Positions 1 to 8,522 are shown, counted from the stretch's first letter. The stretch is 63,217 nt of DNA from an uncultured Spirochaetota bacterium (GCA_944389415.1 CALXMF010000012.1:1-63217); one strand, 5' to 3'. The notes: a model not told the origin generated them from the letters alone. Made by a program: numbers and translations.

Positions 1-350
1 ATCCCTTAGTTTATCTTCTCTGTATCTTTTTAATGTATCTTTTTCTTATTTTTAAGTTACTTTTATTTTAATATTACGCTTTCTTTGTTTCATTTGTAAT
101 CTTTTTTCTGTCCGTTTTTAATCTTTCTTTTTCTTTTCTTAACGTATCTTTGATTTAAAAATTCACTTTCTTTATCTCGTTTTTAATCTGTTTTCTTTTT
201 ATTCTTAATCTTTTTTCGTCCCGTTTTTAACGTATCTTTGAGCCAAAACTAGTCTTTCTTTGATTCATTGTTACTCTTCCTTTGCCTCGTTTTTAATCTG
301 TCTTTATCTCACTTTTAATCTGCTTTTGGCTTGAAACAAGTCTATAATCT
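1..350. repeat. T-rich degenerate tandem repeat (minisatellite-like), no gene
   Basis: This stretch is built of imperfect units of roughly 20-24 bp around the core TTTTTAATCT, followed by T/C-rich sequence such as GTCTTTATCTCG. Core copies are seen near 114, 179 and 291. Variants TTTTTAACGTATCT and TTTGTAATCT lie near 226 and 95, and a shorter TTTTAATCT near 312. On the minus strand this reads as GATTAAAAACGAGATAAAG-like units. Every frame is interrupted by stops, so it is not coding as it stands. It lies just downstream of the minus-strand gene ending at 433. Unit length is irregular and there are no unique spacers, so it is not a CRISPR array. Confidence 0.6.
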
Positions 351-432
351 CCCTAGTGTATATATCAAAATCACCCAAGTTTTTATTACAATCAAAGCGG
401 GATCAGCTATATACTAACTATATAGCTGTGTA

Positions 433-2187
433 TCATCCTACACCCCCAGCCGCTGAAAGTGCCTCAAGAATCGCTGCCCGCTCTTCTTCTATTCCCGCGA
501 TAATATCCTGCTTATACTGTTCCCTCTTGACCGACTCTTCAAGCTCAAGGAAAATTTTATCAAATAATATCGCCAATCCTGTTCCTGCCGCAAAACCGGC
601 CACACTGCCAACAGGAGAAGCAATAGAACCAAGTAGGGCTCCAACTCCCGCCGCAGAGGCTTTTTGTGCGACACTTTTTATAAGCATTTTCTGCGCCAGC
701 TTCGCGACACCCTTTTTTGCAATTCTTGATATCACCACGCCGGCAACTATGCCTCCCGCAGCGCTTACAGCAATACGCTGCCCCACCGTTGTAAAACCAA
801 CTCGATACGGTATGTTCCATAATGCAAAATCATCTTGTGAAAAAACAGTCACCGCCATATAAGTGCCATCGCTTTTGCGCAAAATACGGTTTTCTTCAAG
901 TATAGTCTGTTTTGCTTCCGCAAACTCAGCGGCGGCGGAATCACAGATATCTGATAATACCTGTTCGAGGTCACTGCCAGGACTGATATACTCAGTCATA
1001 TTCTTGTTCAAATAATCGGAAACTTTTTCTTCCGCGCTACCAGTAATAACACCTTGCAGCAAAGACAGCAGTTTTCCGTATTCGGCACTCAGACCGTAAT
1101 ACCAGTCGAGATAATTATCAACCTTTGTGTTCATTTCATCAAAATACGCATTAACTTTCTGTATAAGCTCAGTCTTTGTTTTTGCCGCGATAATGTTCGC
1201 TTTTGCATCAATCAGCGCTTTTGTTCCGTATTTATACAATCCGTTTTCTATCTGTTCTGCATGATACATAAGCTTATCCGGTACTTCATATCGAACAAAA
1301 CAGACCTCGCAGATACCATAAAACACCGGTACGGCAATGATAAGAAATAATAGCAGAGCAAGAAAATATCTGCGGTATTTCTTTTCACCATCATTTCTAT
1401 ACTCATTTGCCGCTGCTACAGGCCGCACCACAGATATATATGCCTTTACTGGCAGTGTAAAAAACAGAAAAAAACGCATGAGAAAATAAAACAGGATACC
1501 GCCCTGGAGCAATAGGAAAACGATAATATAGAGAATCGGCAGTGCACTGCTTCTCTGTTCAAGGAGGGATGCAAATTGGGACAGAACATAATTATATTTA
1601 TATAACAGTAGCGCAATCGTATATGCTACCGCGTTATCTTTCTGAATATTATCGATTGTCCTGTTCAGAAAAGGGATTATTATCCCAGTCTTTCGTATAT
1701 AATAACACAGAATTGGATATACCACAGCAGCGCATACTGCCATTACCATCAGCTGAAAACGCTGCTGATAGTAATCTACATATTCTGCTTTATATAATTT
1801 ATGAAATGACTGTTTAGCAATACTATTTACCGTACACAGAACCACCGCAATGATTAAAAAAGAAAGATATTCAGCTGTTGAGAATAAATAGATATTCATA
1901 ACACTCACAGACGCTAAAACCGTATACACTGGAACGGCAATCATATAGCTCATTACACGTGATTTAGTTAGTTTAAACAATAGAGTAGCCGGCTGAAGAT
2001 TTCTCAAACGATATTCTCTTGCAGTAGTTGTACATACAAACGAATAAAGAATGACTGGAACAGAAAATAGCACTACAAATACTCCAAAAGAGAGTACAGA
2101 AATATCCCGCATACAGAAAATGCTGTGAAACAACACCAGCGCAACAATATATAGAAACACTGTCCTTAATAAATTCATTCTCCTCAA
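433..2187 (-). CDS. Large multi-pass membrane protein of unknown function
   Basis: I do not recognise this 584-residue protein. The N-terminal half has about seven hydrophobic segments (around residues 7-25, 33-50, 80-100, 107-125, 147-165, 215-245 and 275-295). A long soluble, helix-rich stretch follows (about 305-450). The C-terminus (about 475-545) is rich in Gly/Ala/Ser, with segments like AAGGIVAGVVIS and GVGALLGSIASPVGSVAG, reminiscent of glycine-zipper membrane-inserting hairpins. The start is TTG at 2187, with AGAGGA eight bases upstream; the nearby ATG sits only one base from its own purine run. The gene stands alone on the minus strand with the T-rich repeat behind it. A glycine-zipper or pore-like role is inference only. 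Confidence 0.75.
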   Translation of the reverse strand: MRRMNLLRTVFLYIVALVLFHSIFCMRDISVLSFGVFVVLFSVPVILYSFVCTTTAREYRLRNLQPATLLFKLTKSRVMSYMIAVPVYTVLASVSVMNIYLFSTAEYLSFLIIAVVLCTVNSIAKQSFHKLYKAEYVDYYQQRFQLMVMAVCAAVVYPILCYYIRKTGIIIPFLNRTIDNIQKDNAVAYTIALLLYKYNYVLSQFASLLEQRSSALPILYIIVFLLLQGGILFYFLMRFFLFFTLPVKAYISVVRPVAAANEYRNDGEKKYRRYFLALLLFLIIAVPVFYGICEVCFVRYEVPDKLMYHAEQIENGLYKYGTKALIDAKANIIAAKTKTELIQKVNAYFDEMNTKVDNYLDWYYGLSAEYGKLLSLLQGVITGSAEEKVSDYLNKNMTEYISPGSDLEQVLSDICDSAAAEFAEAKQTILEENRILRKSDGTYMAVTVFSQDDFALWNIPYRVGFTTVGQRIAVSAAGGIVAGVVISRIAKKGVAKLAQKMLIKSVAQKASAAGVGALLGSIASPVGSVAGFAAGTGLAILFDKIFLELEESVKREQYKQDIIAGIEEERAAILEALSAAGGVG

Positions 2188-2316
2188 TTTTATAGTCCTC
2201 TTTGTATAATATACATATGTTCTCGATGAACAGCGCTATTTAGACGGAATAATACATATACTAAAGTTTACGTTAATAACCAATTCCTTGATAAATTTAT
2301 TTTTTAACAATTTTGA

Positions 2317-2345
2317 TTGACATATAGGCATAAGCAATGTACTAT
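2317..2345 (+). promoter_or_regulatory. Orphan sigma-70-like promoter on the plus strand
   Basis: TTGACA at 2317-2322 is separated by exactly 17 bases from TACTAT at 2340-2345. It points away from the minus-strand membrane protein gene into 353 bp (2188-2540) with no recognised gene. A transcript would start near 2352 and run toward the antisense side of tRNA-Val. Confidence 0.45.
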
Positions 2346-2403
2346 ATTAATACCAAGTAAAAGGATGGGTTTGTATATCTAGTATTTTTATAAATCAAGA
2401 AGC

Positions 2404-2484
2404 ATGATGTCACTTATTTTTACAATCACAGGAAAGGAGGAAACAGAAAATCGCATAGAACATTTCGTTAAAAAAACGCGATAG
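2404..2484 (+). CDS. Possible 26-codon small ORF behind the orphan promoter
   Basis: ATG at 2404 (a second ATG follows directly) opens a 26-codon frame ending in TAG at 2482-2484. The product begins MMSLIFTITGKEE and ends in basic residues. It starts about 50 bases after the predicted start of the orphan promoter, with an AAGAAG purine run just upstream. No family is recognised and the frame could be chance. The rest of the gap 2188-2540 shows only the tRNA terminator. Confidence 0.15.
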   Translation: MMSLIFTITGKEETENRIEHFVKKTR

Positions 2485-2500
2485 CTGAAAACACAGCAAT

Positions 2501-2537
2501 AAAAAGAGGTATATTACACATTGATGTAATATACCCC
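2501..2537 (-). terminator. Rho-independent terminator of tRNA-Val
   Basis: On the minus strand, GGTATATTACA and TGTAATATACC form an 11-bp perfect stem flanked by TCTTTTTATT. It lies three bases past the tRNA 3' end. Confidence 0.75.
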
Positions 2538-2540
2538 TAT

Positions 2541-2613
2541 GGGCGATACTGGAATCGAACCAGTGACCCCAAGCGTGTCATGCTTGTACTCTAACCAACT
2601 GAGCTAATCGCCC
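2541..2613 (-). tRNA. tRNA-Val (anticodon GAC)
   Basis: The minus strand folds as a 73-base cloverleaf. The acceptor is GGGCGAT with ATCGCCC, the D arm contains AGCTCAGTTGGTTAGAG, and the anticodon stem is CAAGC/GCTTG. The loop ATGACAC gives anticodon GAC (reads GUC/GUU, valine), and the T loop is GGTTCGAATCC. CCA is not encoded. It has its own promoter and terminator, so it is a single-gene unit. Confidence 0.95.
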
Positions 2614-2629
2614 TTCAAAATGATAACGC

Positions 2630-2658
2630 ATATTAGCGTTTTATATAACAAATGTCAA
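2630..2658 (-). promoter_or_regulatory. tRNA-Val promoter
   Basis: On the minus strand TTGACA (2658-2653) is followed after 17 bases by TAATAT (2635-2630). The predicted start lies about ten bases before the mature tRNA 5' end at 2613. The match and placement are near ideal for sigma-70. Confidence 0.85.
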
Positions 2659-2696
2659 GTGCTTTTTTTCTTTTTCACAGAGAGGGAGAAACAGAT

Positions 2697-3413
2697 ATGG
2701 AAATTTTTGTTTTTGGACCAGAATCTCGGGGATGCTGCGAAATCACTCATTTATTTGAAAAATGCGGCGCAGTATTGATTAGCGGGACAAATATAGATAT
2801 GTTATATCACAAAATTATACAGCGTGAAGCAGACTTTATTCTTGGAGACAGCAATATTATTAACCAAGAAAGACTGGCAAGCTTCTGCCATTTTTTTCAT
2901 CTCCACCAAAAACCCATATTATTTACATACAATGCACAGGTCAGCGGAGAAGAAAACGCAGACAATATCATTAAACAATTCTTTAAGTATTACAGTAAAC
3001 AGGAATTAGGAATGATTAAAGTTGTTCTCTTATCATTGTATGCTATCGTGCATGGACAAGAATGTACATCTACAAAAGAAAAAAAAGTATCGGATATTCT
3101 GAAGCCAAAATCATTTGAAAAACAAACACAGACTCTCCGTTCCCCCTTATTTATGCAGCCCGCAGTTAGAGCCCTCTACTCTTTTTTCTATGAACACAGA
3201 AACCAAGATATCTCAATGAACATGATGTCCTATTATATGTGGAGTGACACTGAGCAAAGCCACATAAACACACTCTACAGTTATATTCACCACATCCGGA
3301 AACATCTTGGCGATACAGATAAAACAAAAACCCTCCTTGTAAGAGTCAGACCGAAAATTTACAGACTTAACATACCCGCTGGCCAAGAACATATATATAA
3401 GTGCTTTGAATAA
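2697..3413 (+). CDS. OmpR-type winged-helix regulator with a degenerate receiver domain
   Basis: The 238-residue protein has two parts. Residues 1-about 115 look like a worn receiver domain: strand 1 reads EIFVFGPES instead of the usual acidic pair, strand 3 is ADFILGDSN, and a KPILFTYNA strand follows. Residues about 150-230 resemble an OmpR/PhoB DNA-binding winged helix (segments SHINTLYSYIHHIRKHLG and LLVRVRPKIYRLN). I chose ATG at 2697 because AGAGGGAG lies about 8 bases upstream; the in-frame ATG at 2652 has no ribosome site. No histidine kinase is adjacent. The missing acidic pair suggests phosphorylation-independent action, which is inference. Targets are unknown. Confidence 0.7.
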   Translation: MEIFVFGPESRGCCEITHLFEKCGAVLISGTNIDMLYHKIIQREADFILGDSNIINQERLASFCHFFHLHQKPILFTYNAQVSGEENADNIIKQFFKYYSKQELGMIKVVLLSLYAIVHGQECTSTKEKKVSDILKPKSFEKQTQTLRSPLFMQPAVRALYSFFYEHRNQDISMNMMSYYMWSDTEQSHINTLYSYIHHIRKHLGDTDKTKTLLVRVRPKIYRLNIPAGQEHIYKCFE

Positions 3414-3444
3414 AAAAAGAGTGCTCCTCCTAATGGAAGAGCAC
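3411..3444 (-). terminator. Terminator of the che operon
   Basis: GTGCTC (3421-3426) pairs with GAGCAC (3439-3444). On the minus strand the stem is followed by TCTTTTTTTATT. On the plus strand it also lies just behind the winged-helix gene, but its T run there is short, so its main job is ending cheAWXY. Confidence 0.8.
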
Positions 3445-3470
3445 CTTTGCAAGACAAAAGATAATAGATA

Positions 3471-3908
3471 TTAGGATTTTACAACTGCGCTAATGCGCTC
3501 AAGAACCTTCTTGCGATCAAGAGGCTTAATAATATAATTTTTTGCACCAAGAAGCAAAGATTTTTTAACAAGTTCTTCTTTGCCAAGTGCACTAACCATA
3601 ACAACACGGGCATTTTTATCAAATGCAATTATCTGTTCAAGTGCGGTAATACCATCCATTCGAGGCATCGTTATATCCATAGTTACTAAATCAACATTCG
3701 GACAAAGCTCTTTGTATTTATCGACACCTTCTTTACCGTCAGCTGCGGTAGCAACAATTTCATACCCTTCACTCGAAAGAATCTGTCCTAACTGCTTTGC
3801 AACAAATATAGAGTCGTCAACAACAAGAACCCTAAATTTAGAACCATCATCTTTAATACCTTCAGGCGGACGCTCATTAATTGATGGAAAATCCTGTTTC
3901 GTTTTCAT
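3471..3908 (-). CDS. Chemotaxis response regulator CheY
   Basis: A 145-residue single receiver domain that, when phosphorylated by CheA, binds FliM at the motor switch. The acidic pair is in VVDDSIF (residues about 30-36). The phospho-acceptor Asp is in LVTMDITMPRMDG, the switch Ser is in VVMVSALG, and the conserved Lys is in YIIKPLD. About 24 residues precede the receiver, slightly longer than enteric CheY. The start ATG has GGAG eight bases upstream. It is the last gene of the cheA-cheW-cheX-cheY operon and is followed by a strong terminator. Confidence 0.95.
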   Translation of the reverse strand: MKTKQDFPSINERPPEGIKDDGSKFRVLVVDDSIFVAKQLGQILSSEGYEIVATAADGKEGVDKYKELCPNVDLVTMDITMPRMDGITALEQIIAFDKNARVVMVSALGKEELVKKSLLLGAKNYIIKPLDRKKVLERISAVVKS

Positions 3909-3927
3909 CTAGCTTTCTCCTTATAAG

Positions 3928-4392
3928 CTACATCCGTTCGCGAATAGCGACGTTAATTTCAACTTTTCCCTGTTCTGTTATCATCGGAACAATCAGGGCC
4001 TCAACTTCATGATCCGATATTTCCATTTTTTCACCTGTAAACAATGCAGGCGGAGTCAGGTCAAATCTAAAACCTAAGTCATGCAATTTTGTTACAGCCT
4101 GTGCCGTAATCATATTTGCAAGCTCAGTAATTGTCGCCTTTGCAAGTTCATCAAATTCCTTAAGCTCTTCCATATTCATCTGAGATGCAATTTTAAGAGC
4201 CGTATCAAAAGACATGTCAAACAACACACGTCCTTCAACATCACCTGCAAGACCGACTAATGTTGCTACTCCCATAACCGGCATGGAAGTAGATTTCAGA
4301 TATAAATCACCTCTTCTTACCTCACCGCCCAAGACCTCTTTTAAAATACTATGGGCAGATTCTACAAAAGGATTGATATACTCTACACGCAT
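3928..4392 (-). CDS. CheY-P phosphatase CheX
   Basis: A 154-residue protein of the CheC/CheX/FliY phosphatase family, which removes phosphate from CheY-P and terminates the motor signal. The family catalytic pattern E-x-x-N is seen in ITELANMITAQA (about residues 89-100), followed by the dimerising beta strands of CheX-type proteins. The size is typical. It lies between cheW and cheY, 19-23 bases from each, the spirochaete arrangement in which CheX replaces CheZ. The ATG has GGGGAT upstream. Confidence 0.93.
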   Translation of the reverse strand: MRVEYINPFVESAHSILKEVLGGEVRRGDLYLKSTSMPVMGVATLVGLAGDVEGRVLFDMSFDTALKIASQMNMEELKEFDELAKATITELANMITAQAVTKLHDLGFRFDLTPPALFTGEKMEISDHEVEALIVPMITEQGKVEINVAIRERM

Positions 4393-4415
4393 GCGTATCC
4401 CCCTAATTATTACCT

Positions 4416-5798
4416 TTATTGTTTTGTATAAACAGTCAAATTATCTTCTGTATGTTCAGACCAAGCACCCATCTTAACAAGTGATTCATGATCACCAATT
4501 ATTAAGATTCCATTGCCTTTAAGCTTTTCAGAAAAATCAGAAACCAGATTTTTCTGCGTATCAGAAGGCAGGAAGGATAGAATATCCCGCGCAAAAATAA
4601 TATCAACAACAGGCATTGAAGTTGTATTCATACAGTCATGATACTCAAACAATACCATATCTTTTATTTCTTGCGAAAAAGTATATTCTCCTGAAACTTT
4701 CTGTGTCAAATACGGAGCATACCATCCTGATGCACTATTCTCCGGAATAGTAAGCAAAGGAGCATTTGACACACATAGCAAATCAATATCCTGCGCATAG
4801 ATTTTAATTTTTGCCGACGGATACCGTTTTTTTAAAAGACAAGCAAGTGAATATGATTCATATCCCTTTCCACAACCAGGATTCCATACTGTAATTTGCC
4901 GTGCACTGTTTTCAGGCAGTATTTTATAAACCGCATTCAGATATGATTCCGACCACAAATTGCCTGAACCATTGGAATAAAAAGTTCTCAAAAATGCATC
5001 CGCATCTTGTTCATTCTGCAACTGAACATTATCAGTTCCTCTCTCCTTGGTCCATTCAGCAAAACGAGATTTTACCCATAACTCATTCACAGGACTTACA
5101 TAAAATTTCCGCAATTTACCAAGAGAATCAGTAATAAATGAAAAATCAACACTCTGCTCAGGCTGAGCGGATATAGCAACAGGAGGCGCTTCAACCGCTG
5201 TTACAGATTCTGTAATATTTTCAGCAGTAGCAATACTATTAACCATCGCCATCTTCTTTTCTTCAGCTTCTGTATCAGAGCGGCTACTGCGGGAACCAAA
5301 AATACGGTCTATATCAAGCAGAACATACAATCTCTCATGACTTTCAACAATACCATAAATATATTTGATATTAATATCGCCGAATAGAGGATGTGGGGGC
5401 TGAATAGAGCTACTGTGGATACCAACAACCTTATCTATCGCATCAACGACAACACCAAAGGTCTGATCTTCAATAACCACAATTAGCATATTTTCGAGAG
5501 CATCATTTTTACGTTCTGGTATCTCGATATTGAAAAACAATCTAAGATCAACAATTGGAATAATATCACCACGAAGATTATACACACCAAGAACAAACGG
5601 AGCTGTATTTGGCACATAAGTAAAACGTCCAGCCTTGGCAATTTCCTTAACCTTCATTATATCAATTGCATAATCTTTACCAGCCAGAGAGAAAGTGACC
5701 ATTTTATAGTCAATATTCATCATCTGATCTTTTCTGACATCAGATTCATTTTCGGAAGTCTGCGCCGCATTATCTATTTTGTCAACTTGCGTTTCCAT
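4416..5798 (-). CDS. CheW with a C-terminal CheR-like domain
   Basis: The protein is 460 residues, about three times a normal CheW. Residues about 30-175 are a CheW coupling domain (KMVTFSLAGKDYAIDIMKVKE; VLGVYNLRGDIIPIVDL). After a linker, residues about 225-455 resemble the SAM-binding half of CheR: ITVWNPGCGKGYESYSLA for motif I, IYAQDIDLL for the acidic ribose-binding loop, DIIFARDILSFL and GILIIGDHESL. Several catalytic-type positions differ (GY for the usual GE, RD for RN), so it may not methylate. A CheW/CheR-like fusion is known in spirochaete arrays (reported for T. denticola), where it is thought to act structurally. ATG at 5798 is preferred over GTG at 5801 because AGGGAG is correctly spaced. 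Confidence 0.93.
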   Translation of the reverse strand: METQVDKIDNAAQTSENESDVRKDQMMNIDYKMVTFSLAGKDYAIDIMKVKEIAKAGRFTYVPNTAPFVLGVYNLRGDIIPIVDLRLFFNIEIPERKNDALENMLIVVIEDQTFGVVVDAIDKVVGIHSSSIQPPHPLFGDINIKYIYGIVESHERLYVLLDIDRIFGSRSSRSDTEAEEKKMAMVNSIATAENITESVTAVEAPPVAISAQPEQSVDFSFITDSLGKLRKFYVSPVNELWVKSRFAEWTKERGTDNVQLQNEQDADAFLRTFYSNGSGNLWSESYLNAVYKILPENSARQITVWNPGCGKGYESYSLACLLKKRYPSAKIKIYAQDIDLLCVSNAPLLTIPENSASGWYAPYLTQKVSGEYTFSQEIKDMVLFEYHDCMNTTSMPVVDIIFARDILSFLPSDTQKNLVSDFSEKLKGNGILIIGDHESLVKMGAWSEHTEDNLTVYTKQ

Positions 5799-5810
5799 CA
5801 CTAATACTCC

Positions 5811-8252
5811 CTAAACAGTCTGTTTTTCGCGTTCCTGACGCGCATTCAATTCCTGGCGAACTCCTAACTCAAGCAACTGAGAAACATCTATAATTAAAGA
5901 CACAGAACCGTCTCCCAAAATAGACGCACCAGCAATACCAGGAGAATTTGTAAATTGGTCACGCAAAGGTTTAATAACAACATCTTCTTCACCGATAAGG
6001 GCATCAACCATTACACCAATTTTTTTATCAGCGGAACCAACAATAACAACGAAATAATATTCTGAATCGGTAACATTTTTTATGTTAAATAATCTGCTCA
6101 AACGAAGAATACTAATAACTTCGTTACGCACATTCAGAACCTCATAATTATCAATAGTATTGATTTCAGACAACTTAACACGATGACTTTCAATAACAGA
6201 TGCAATAGGTATAGAATAAACTTCTGTACCAACACGCACCAGCAACCCCTGAATAATCGCGAGTGTTAATGGTAAACGAATACTAAATTTAGTCCCAATA
6301 CCATGTTCCGATGTAACAGTTACTGTACCGTTTAATTTCTCAATCATTGTTTTAACAACATCAAGACCTACTCCTCGGCCAGAGACATTAGTAATTACAT
6401 CAGATGTTGAAAAACCTGCTTCAAAAATAAGCTGATATGCTTCCTGATCCGATAATACCTTATTAGGATGAATCAAACCACGCTTGATAGCCTTTTCACG
6501 AACTTTCGCGACATCAATTCCGGCACCATCATCAGCTATATCGATAACAATCATATTACCTTCATTACTCGCTTTAAGTAACAAAGTTCCTTCTTCTGGT
6601 TTACCTGCTTCAAGGCGATCATCCGGCGTTTCAATGCCATGGTCTGCAGAATTACGCACACAGTGCATGATAGGATCAAGAAGATCTTCTACCACGGACT
6701 TATCTAGCTCTGTTTCTTCACCTTCAATAACTAAATTGATTTTCTTATTTAAATCACGGGATAAATCACGTACAACACGCGGGAAACGAGAGAAAATCTG
6801 GCTGATAGGCACCATCCTGATTTTCATAACACCTTCCTGCAATTCACTCGCAATTCTTCCAAGATTTTGTGTTGAAGCTCTGAATCTACCAGTAACAGAT
6901 TTAAATGAAGCCTCAAATGGATCAAAGTAAGAAGACAGATCTCCGAATTCTTCGTTCATTGCAGCTTTTATTTCTTTCAGAGAAATACCGCTTTGTATTT
7001 GCTCAAGGTATACAGGCAACTGTTCAAACATAGTACGGATTTTCTCTTTATAACTACTGTCAATAGTTTGAAGCTGGGCCTGCAAATCACCAATCTGCAT
7101 AGCTATTTGATTAAACGCTGCCTTGGTAATTACCGTTTCACTAACCAGATTCAGCAAATAATCAATTCGTTTTGAATCAACCCGAAGAATACTACCGGTA
7201 TTTCCATGAGAAGTACCCGCAGCGGCAGTTTTTTTATGAACATCAGTTTTCGCTGCAGGTGCAGGTGTTGAAGTTTTCTGTACATCCTTGACAACAGGTG
7301 ATACTGTTTTTTGAGCAACGGATTCAGATTGCTGTTGTTCTATAACTGGCGTGGTAACCTGAGCAGGAGTAACCGTTGGAACAGCAGTTTTTGTAACTGA
7401 TGCGCCGGCTTTCGCAGAATCGAGATTTTTTGCATCAACCAGAGTTGTCACATCCGCCATAAAAGCGGTATCTTCGAGTTCATCCTGAGTGGCACTAGAC
7501 CCCATATAATATACAACAACAGCATGATATTCATCTTCATACAATGTATCGAAATCAGGAATTGTACGCAGTACCACACCTTTGTCTTTCAAGGCAGCAA
7601 ATACTTGAATTCCTCCAACGGAATTCATCGGATTCGACTCATCAAACTGAACTGTTATACCCCACAGTTTTTGTCCATCTGTACAGGCATGCTTAAGTTC
7701 AAGCAGATCGTACTCTGAAAGCAGTGATTCAGGTGGCTGCAGTGTAGTATCAGATGCACCCGCAGAAGTTTTTGCGACAGGAAGAGTATCATGCTGCTGT
7801 GCCTGAACCAAATTGACAGGAGGTTTTTTAGGCGCTGAAGATTTTTTATCCGCTTTTTCTGGAATAAATGACCGTAATTTCTCTTTTATCGGTTCAACAT
7901 CTTCACTGTATACAGAACCGTTTGAGCGGGCTTCCAACATAGCCTTTATAACATCTATAGATGAAAGTAAAACATCTACAACAGGCTCAGTAACAGCGAT
8001 TATATTGGAACGTAAAGCATCAAGAAGATCTTCTACTACATGCGTAAATTCAGCAAGCTCATGCATTTCAACTGTAGCAGAACCGCCTTTCAGTGTATGT
8101 GCTGCCCTGAAAATTTCATCTATAGCCTCATGATTAGACGGATCATTTTCGATTACCAGAACATTACTTTCAAGCGTATCAACTTGCTGTTCTGCTTCAC
8201 TGAAGAAGTCTTTTAGAAGTTCTTCATTATTAATATCAAGATAATCGCTCAT
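5811..8252 (-). CDS. Chemotaxis histidine kinase CheA
   Basis: An 813-residue cytoplasmic kinase that receives chemoreceptor signals and phosphorylates CheY. Domain order is P1 HPt with His in FRAAHTLKGGSA (about residue 52), a P2-like domain (about 185-280), and an Ala/Pro/Thr-rich linker. P3 dimerisation (about 355-470), the P4 ATPase (N box MHCVRNSADHG, G1 DDGAGID, G2 GRGVGLDVV) and P5 CheW-like regulatory domain (about 670-800) follow. I start at ATG 8252; two upstream codons begin with TTG. No Shine-Dalgarno precedes it, and the -10 box ends eight bases before the ATG, so the mRNA is probably leaderless. It heads the operon; no cheB or cheR is nearby. Confidence 0.95.
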   Translation of the reverse strand: MSDYLDINNEELLKDFFSEAEQQVDTLESNVLVIENDPSNHEAIDEIFRAAHTLKGGSATVEMHELAEFTHVVEDLLDALRSNIIAVTEPVVDVLLSSIDVIKAMLEARSNGSVYSEDVEPIKEKLRSFIPEKADKKSSAPKKPPVNLVQAQQHDTLPVAKTSAGASDTTLQPPESLLSEYDLLELKHACTDGQKLWGITVQFDESNPMNSVGGIQVFAALKDKGVVLRTIPDFDTLYEDEYHAVVVYYMGSSATQDELEDTAFMADVTTLVDAKNLDSAKAGASVTKTAVPTVTPAQVTTPVIEQQQSESVAQKTVSPVVKDVQKTSTPAPAAKTDVHKKTAAAGTSHGNTGSILRVDSKRIDYLLNLVSETVITKAAFNQIAMQIGDLQAQLQTIDSSYKEKIRTMFEQLPVYLEQIQSGISLKEIKAAMNEEFGDLSSYFDPFEASFKSVTGRFRASTQNLGRIASELQEGVMKIRMVPISQIFSRFPRVVRDLSRDLNKKINLVIEGEETELDKSVVEDLLDPIMHCVRNSADHGIETPDDRLEAGKPEEGTLLLKASNEGNMIVIDIADDGAGIDVAKVREKAIKRGLIHPNKVLSDQEAYQLIFEAGFSTSDVITNVSGRGVGLDVVKTMIEKLNGTVTVTSEHGIGTKFSIRLPLTLAIIQGLLVRVGTEVYSIPIASVIESHRVKLSEINTIDNYEVLNVRNEVISILRLSRLFNIKNVTDSEYYFVVIVGSADKKIGVMVDALIGEEDVVIKPLRDQFTNSPGIAGASILGDGSVSLIIDVSQLLELGVRQELNARQEREKQTV

Positions 8253-8260
8253 ATTCAATT

Positions 8261-8288
8261 ATTTTATACTTTCCATGATATAAGTCAA
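8261..8288 (-). promoter_or_regulatory. Promoter of the cheA operon, predicted leaderless start
   Basis: On the minus strand TTGACT (8288-8283), a 16-base spacer, then TAAAAT (8266-8261). Only eight bases separate the -10 box from the cheA ATG at 8252, so transcription should begin at or within a base or two of the start codon. Confidence 0.7.
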
Positions 8289-8522
8289 GTATGAAAATCC
8301 GTGATTCATCATGAAAAATACTAATAATCCAGGCCTTTTTAAACCACCCGAAACATAATAGCATAAAATTTTCATAGAAACATCTAAAAACATTAGCATT
8401 ACACTGTTTATAATTCCTCTTAGTATTTTATAATCAACTTTAAAACAGGGATTTGTTTCTTCTATTAAAATATGATATTCTTATACATCATTACTTTCTT
8501 ATATTTGTATTGGAGTTTTCAA

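Noticed and set aside
1-350. Repeat array as a CRISPR
   Set aside because: Units are degenerate, of uneven length and without unique spacers; no cas genes are near.
3580-3912. Open frame antisense to cheY
   Set aside because: It is the shadow of a well-conserved receiver domain; it has no ribosome site or family resemblance. The same applies to long antisense frames over ilvD, cheA, topA, fba and oadA.
8253-8258. TTG start two codons upstream of the cheA ATG
   Set aside because: It adds only two residues, has no better ribosome site, and would lie upstream of or at the predicted transcription start.
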